Shown: piece after piece, positions 61,801-64,000 of the stretch
Layout of the letters: each line of letters begins with the position of its first letter
Numbering within the stretch: the stretch's first letter is position 1
Origin: Oxyruncus cristatus
Lineage: Eukaryota; Chordata; Aves; Passeriformes; Cotingidae
Direction: 5' to 3'
Assembly: GCA_013399855.1 (NCBI GenBank)
Contig: VXAY01005685.1
Span: 308,129 to 372,128, forward strand
Length of the DNA: 64,000 nt
Notes under the pieces: model-generated
Seen by the model: only the letters and a program-made list of their open reading frames with translations
The model's database searches: none
Told to the model about the DNA's origin: nothing
Made by a program: the position numbers and the translations under genes

Positions 61801-64000
61801 ACACTGTGCCTGGATAAACACTGATATATTCAGTACTGATGTATCTTGATGCTGCCATTATCATTTCATGTATGTTACAAGCAAGGAGCTCATAGATGAG
61901 GATCGGAGGATTAGCTGGACATATGGGCTTGGTTTTGCTTTTTTTTTTTGATGCAGGTGGTTAATTCTCCTGAAGATGGTTCTGAATTTTTTATTTAGCT
62001 GATCCTTTTCATCTCTATTTAACCGACACATATTTTCCCAAAATCTTGTTCATCTTCCCTCAACTGGAATTACAAAATTTCTGCACAGTTTTAGACAGAA
62101 CTATTTGTAAAAAAAATTGTTTTAATGAAAGCACTCTGTTTAAAATGCTCTTAGAGAGTGCTAACTTTTTTGGCAGTTTTCAAAAGTTAAGTTTTCAGAA
62201 GATGTTGTAGGTATTTTAATTTCATGATAAAACCCAAGATTTTCAATCCTATTTTCCAAAAACAAGGAGTGCTTCACTTAACATTTTTATAAAGCTTTAT
62301 TTTAATAGAAGAAGCTCTAGGTTGTAGTCCTTATTAAAATACGTCAAAATAAAAATCTAGCAAAGACAAGATAACAGCCAAAACTTTGCTGTATAATATT
62401 ATCCATTCCCTCATGGCATATGCATTAAAATATCTCCCTATTTTTGTTATTCAATCTAATTATGCAACAGCTTCCTAGAAAATGTTTTTCACTGAGTAAA
62501 TTGTTATGGAAAGCAATTGTTGGCTATCACCAGCACTTCTGTCCTCAGTACTGTTTTATATTCTTGCCTACAAACAGAATTTATAACAGAAATAATTCCC
62601 GTGGAAAAATACGTACTAATCCAAGAACTGAAAAAATAGCAGACTTAAGGTATTATATTTGACTTCTGCTGTTTTAGCTTCTCAGCCTTGTGTTTAAACA
62701 TTAGCTGATTTACCTGATGATAGTGATTTCAGGTTTAGCAAAAAGAAAGAATGGTTTTAATAGGATCTGAATGTTTAAACTTTTTTATTTATATATATAG
62801 GTGTATCTGCAAATAGGGGAAAATGCCTTTTTCATATTAAGGAAAGTAAAGATTTAAAAATTCTGAGGGCTGTAAATGGCACTTTGAAAGCTGCTGGTAG
62901 GGAATATGATATAGCTGCACACTTCCTCTCTGCTTTTTTATTGATAAGGAGATAGATGAGAGTGAAACACTACAAATCTTGCAGGCTTTTGATGATTTTC
63001 ACTGATGTCAGAAGTTATGTTAATTTTACATTAGCTCATTTCCAGCTTTTTTGCACTTCAGTATTATATATGAACACTGTTGCCAGAGGCAAATGGCAGC
63101 AAATCTGATCTTACCTGTCTTTCCTCTCTGTCACAGTCCCTCTCCTGTATGGTTGTGATGTTGGGGTCTCTTTGAGCATTTTGGAAAGCTAGCTAAATGA
63201 GGGGTACTCTGCAACCCAACCATTGGGCTGGGTATGAGCACTTAATTAAGGAGTTTCCCAAATCACCCACCCCTAAAGGCAGGCGTCAATCCCAGAGAAG
63301 AGGGACTCTCTCCCATTGATTTCGCTGCAGTCCCTACTGGGTTAAGCAACTACATTCAGCAAGAACTGCATTCCCCCAAAGAGAGGGAAATGCAACCTTC
63401 TGTGCAGCTGTTGTCCATAGGCTTTTTTTGACAAATGTAAATTCTTACATAGAAATAAAACAGAAATTGTGGCAGTTGTCTAGGTAGCTGTCTAGAACTG
63501 GTGGGGGGCAGGGGAATGTTTATCATGCTCAAATTCAGAGCAGAACTTGTTTTGTTTTGAAGCCTTCAGCAATGGAAAAAACAAGACAGAAACTTTGTAG
63601 ACAGACTACTGATGGAAAACAAGAGAAAATACATGGAGAAGTGTTTGGTTAATAGTTTATGATGAAATGAGATATGAAACCTCTTTGCATGTACAAATAG
63701 GCTTGAAATAGGATGGCTGCTCATGGACATAGGATGGCTGCTCTCTTCTTCCATGAGGCCTTCAGCATAAAAGGTTGAAATGCTTTATACACTTTACTTT
63801 TCAGATGGCAGGTATACAGAAATGAAACCAAACCAAAAGAATAGGAAGATTAAACGGCATTATTGAATTACTTATTGTTAGTTTCCCAGAATCTTTTAAT
63901 CTTTCTACAACTTGCATTTCCTGATAACATAATACTGTGATATCAGAGCTGAAATTGCCTTTCAAAAGTTTTAAAAGGTTTTTGTTTTTTTTTACAGATC
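55814..64000. other. Unique AT-rich DNA, no gene recognised
   Basis: No known interspersed repeat or exon is identified. Small local repeats are a 12-mer (GAGATTTAACTT) twice in tandem at 58745-58768, and a 15-mer (ATAGGATGGCTGCTC) at 63708-63722 and 63729-63743. Frames of 60-101 codons (for example 56713-57018 plus, 56898-57170 minus, 59295-59537 plus) lack recognisable domains. Bases 63160-63420 are richer in GC and may be an old unidentified repeat. Confidence 0.4.

Noticed and set aside
1..64000. CRISPR arrays, operons, tRNA or rRNA genes, prokaryotic promoters
   Set aside because: Nothing with the required regular repeat-spacer layout, cloverleaf pattern or rRNA sequence was seen; all content is vertebrate-type.

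Overview
This window is bird nuclear DNA, non-coding as far as I can read it. The evidence is a set of CR1 LINE 3' ends with their typical terminal motif, two solo LTRs of types that recur in bird genomes, an AT-rich background, and no convincing protein-coding exon on either strand. Most open frames are short and match no family I know. The few longer ones are retrotransposon relics, simple repeats, assembly joins or unassigned frames. There is nothing prokaryotic here. I cannot name the species, nor tell an intergenic region from a large intron.

Layout. 1-7.2 kb: one minus-strand CR1 (318-722), then unique AT-rich DNA with T-runs and a G/T-only tract (5399-5462). 7.2-8.5 kb: a minus-strand solo LTR (7246-8490) between perfect CCATC target duplications, carrying a 143-bp duplication around a single N (7979). 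9.7-11.3 kb: two ~150-bp direct repeats about 1.46 kb apart. 13.4-17.3 kb: three CR1 remnants. 17.3-27.4 kb: unique DNA with microsatellites and one clean hairpin (19171-19203). 27.4-28.0 kb: CR1 copy with a still-open C-terminal ORF2 frame. 28.6-28.9 and 34.07-34.30 kb: long G/T-only tracts, the first with a G-quadruplex motif, the second broken by an 18-N gap. 30.4-31.2 kb: probable LTR-like relic with a 176-bp duplication around a single N (30866). 37.2-38.3 kb: degraded CR1 pieces. 38.7-39.9 kb: a second solo LTR (38716-39303) between GATTT target duplications; its 3' half and unique flank recur after a single N (39439). 40.83-41.10 kb: the only CpG-dense patch. 41.3 kb and 55.6 kb: CR1 3' ends. 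41.4-64 kb is otherwise unique AT-rich sequence with microsatellites and two A/C-rich tracts (49.6 and 50.5 kb).

No genes work together here. I found no new biological system. The observations most worth following are the three matching 'repeat - single N - repeat' joins, probably unmerged contig ends or two alleles placed in tandem; the isolated CpG patch with an acceptor-like site; the strand-asymmetric G/T tracts; and the uncharacterised 150-bp repeat pair.
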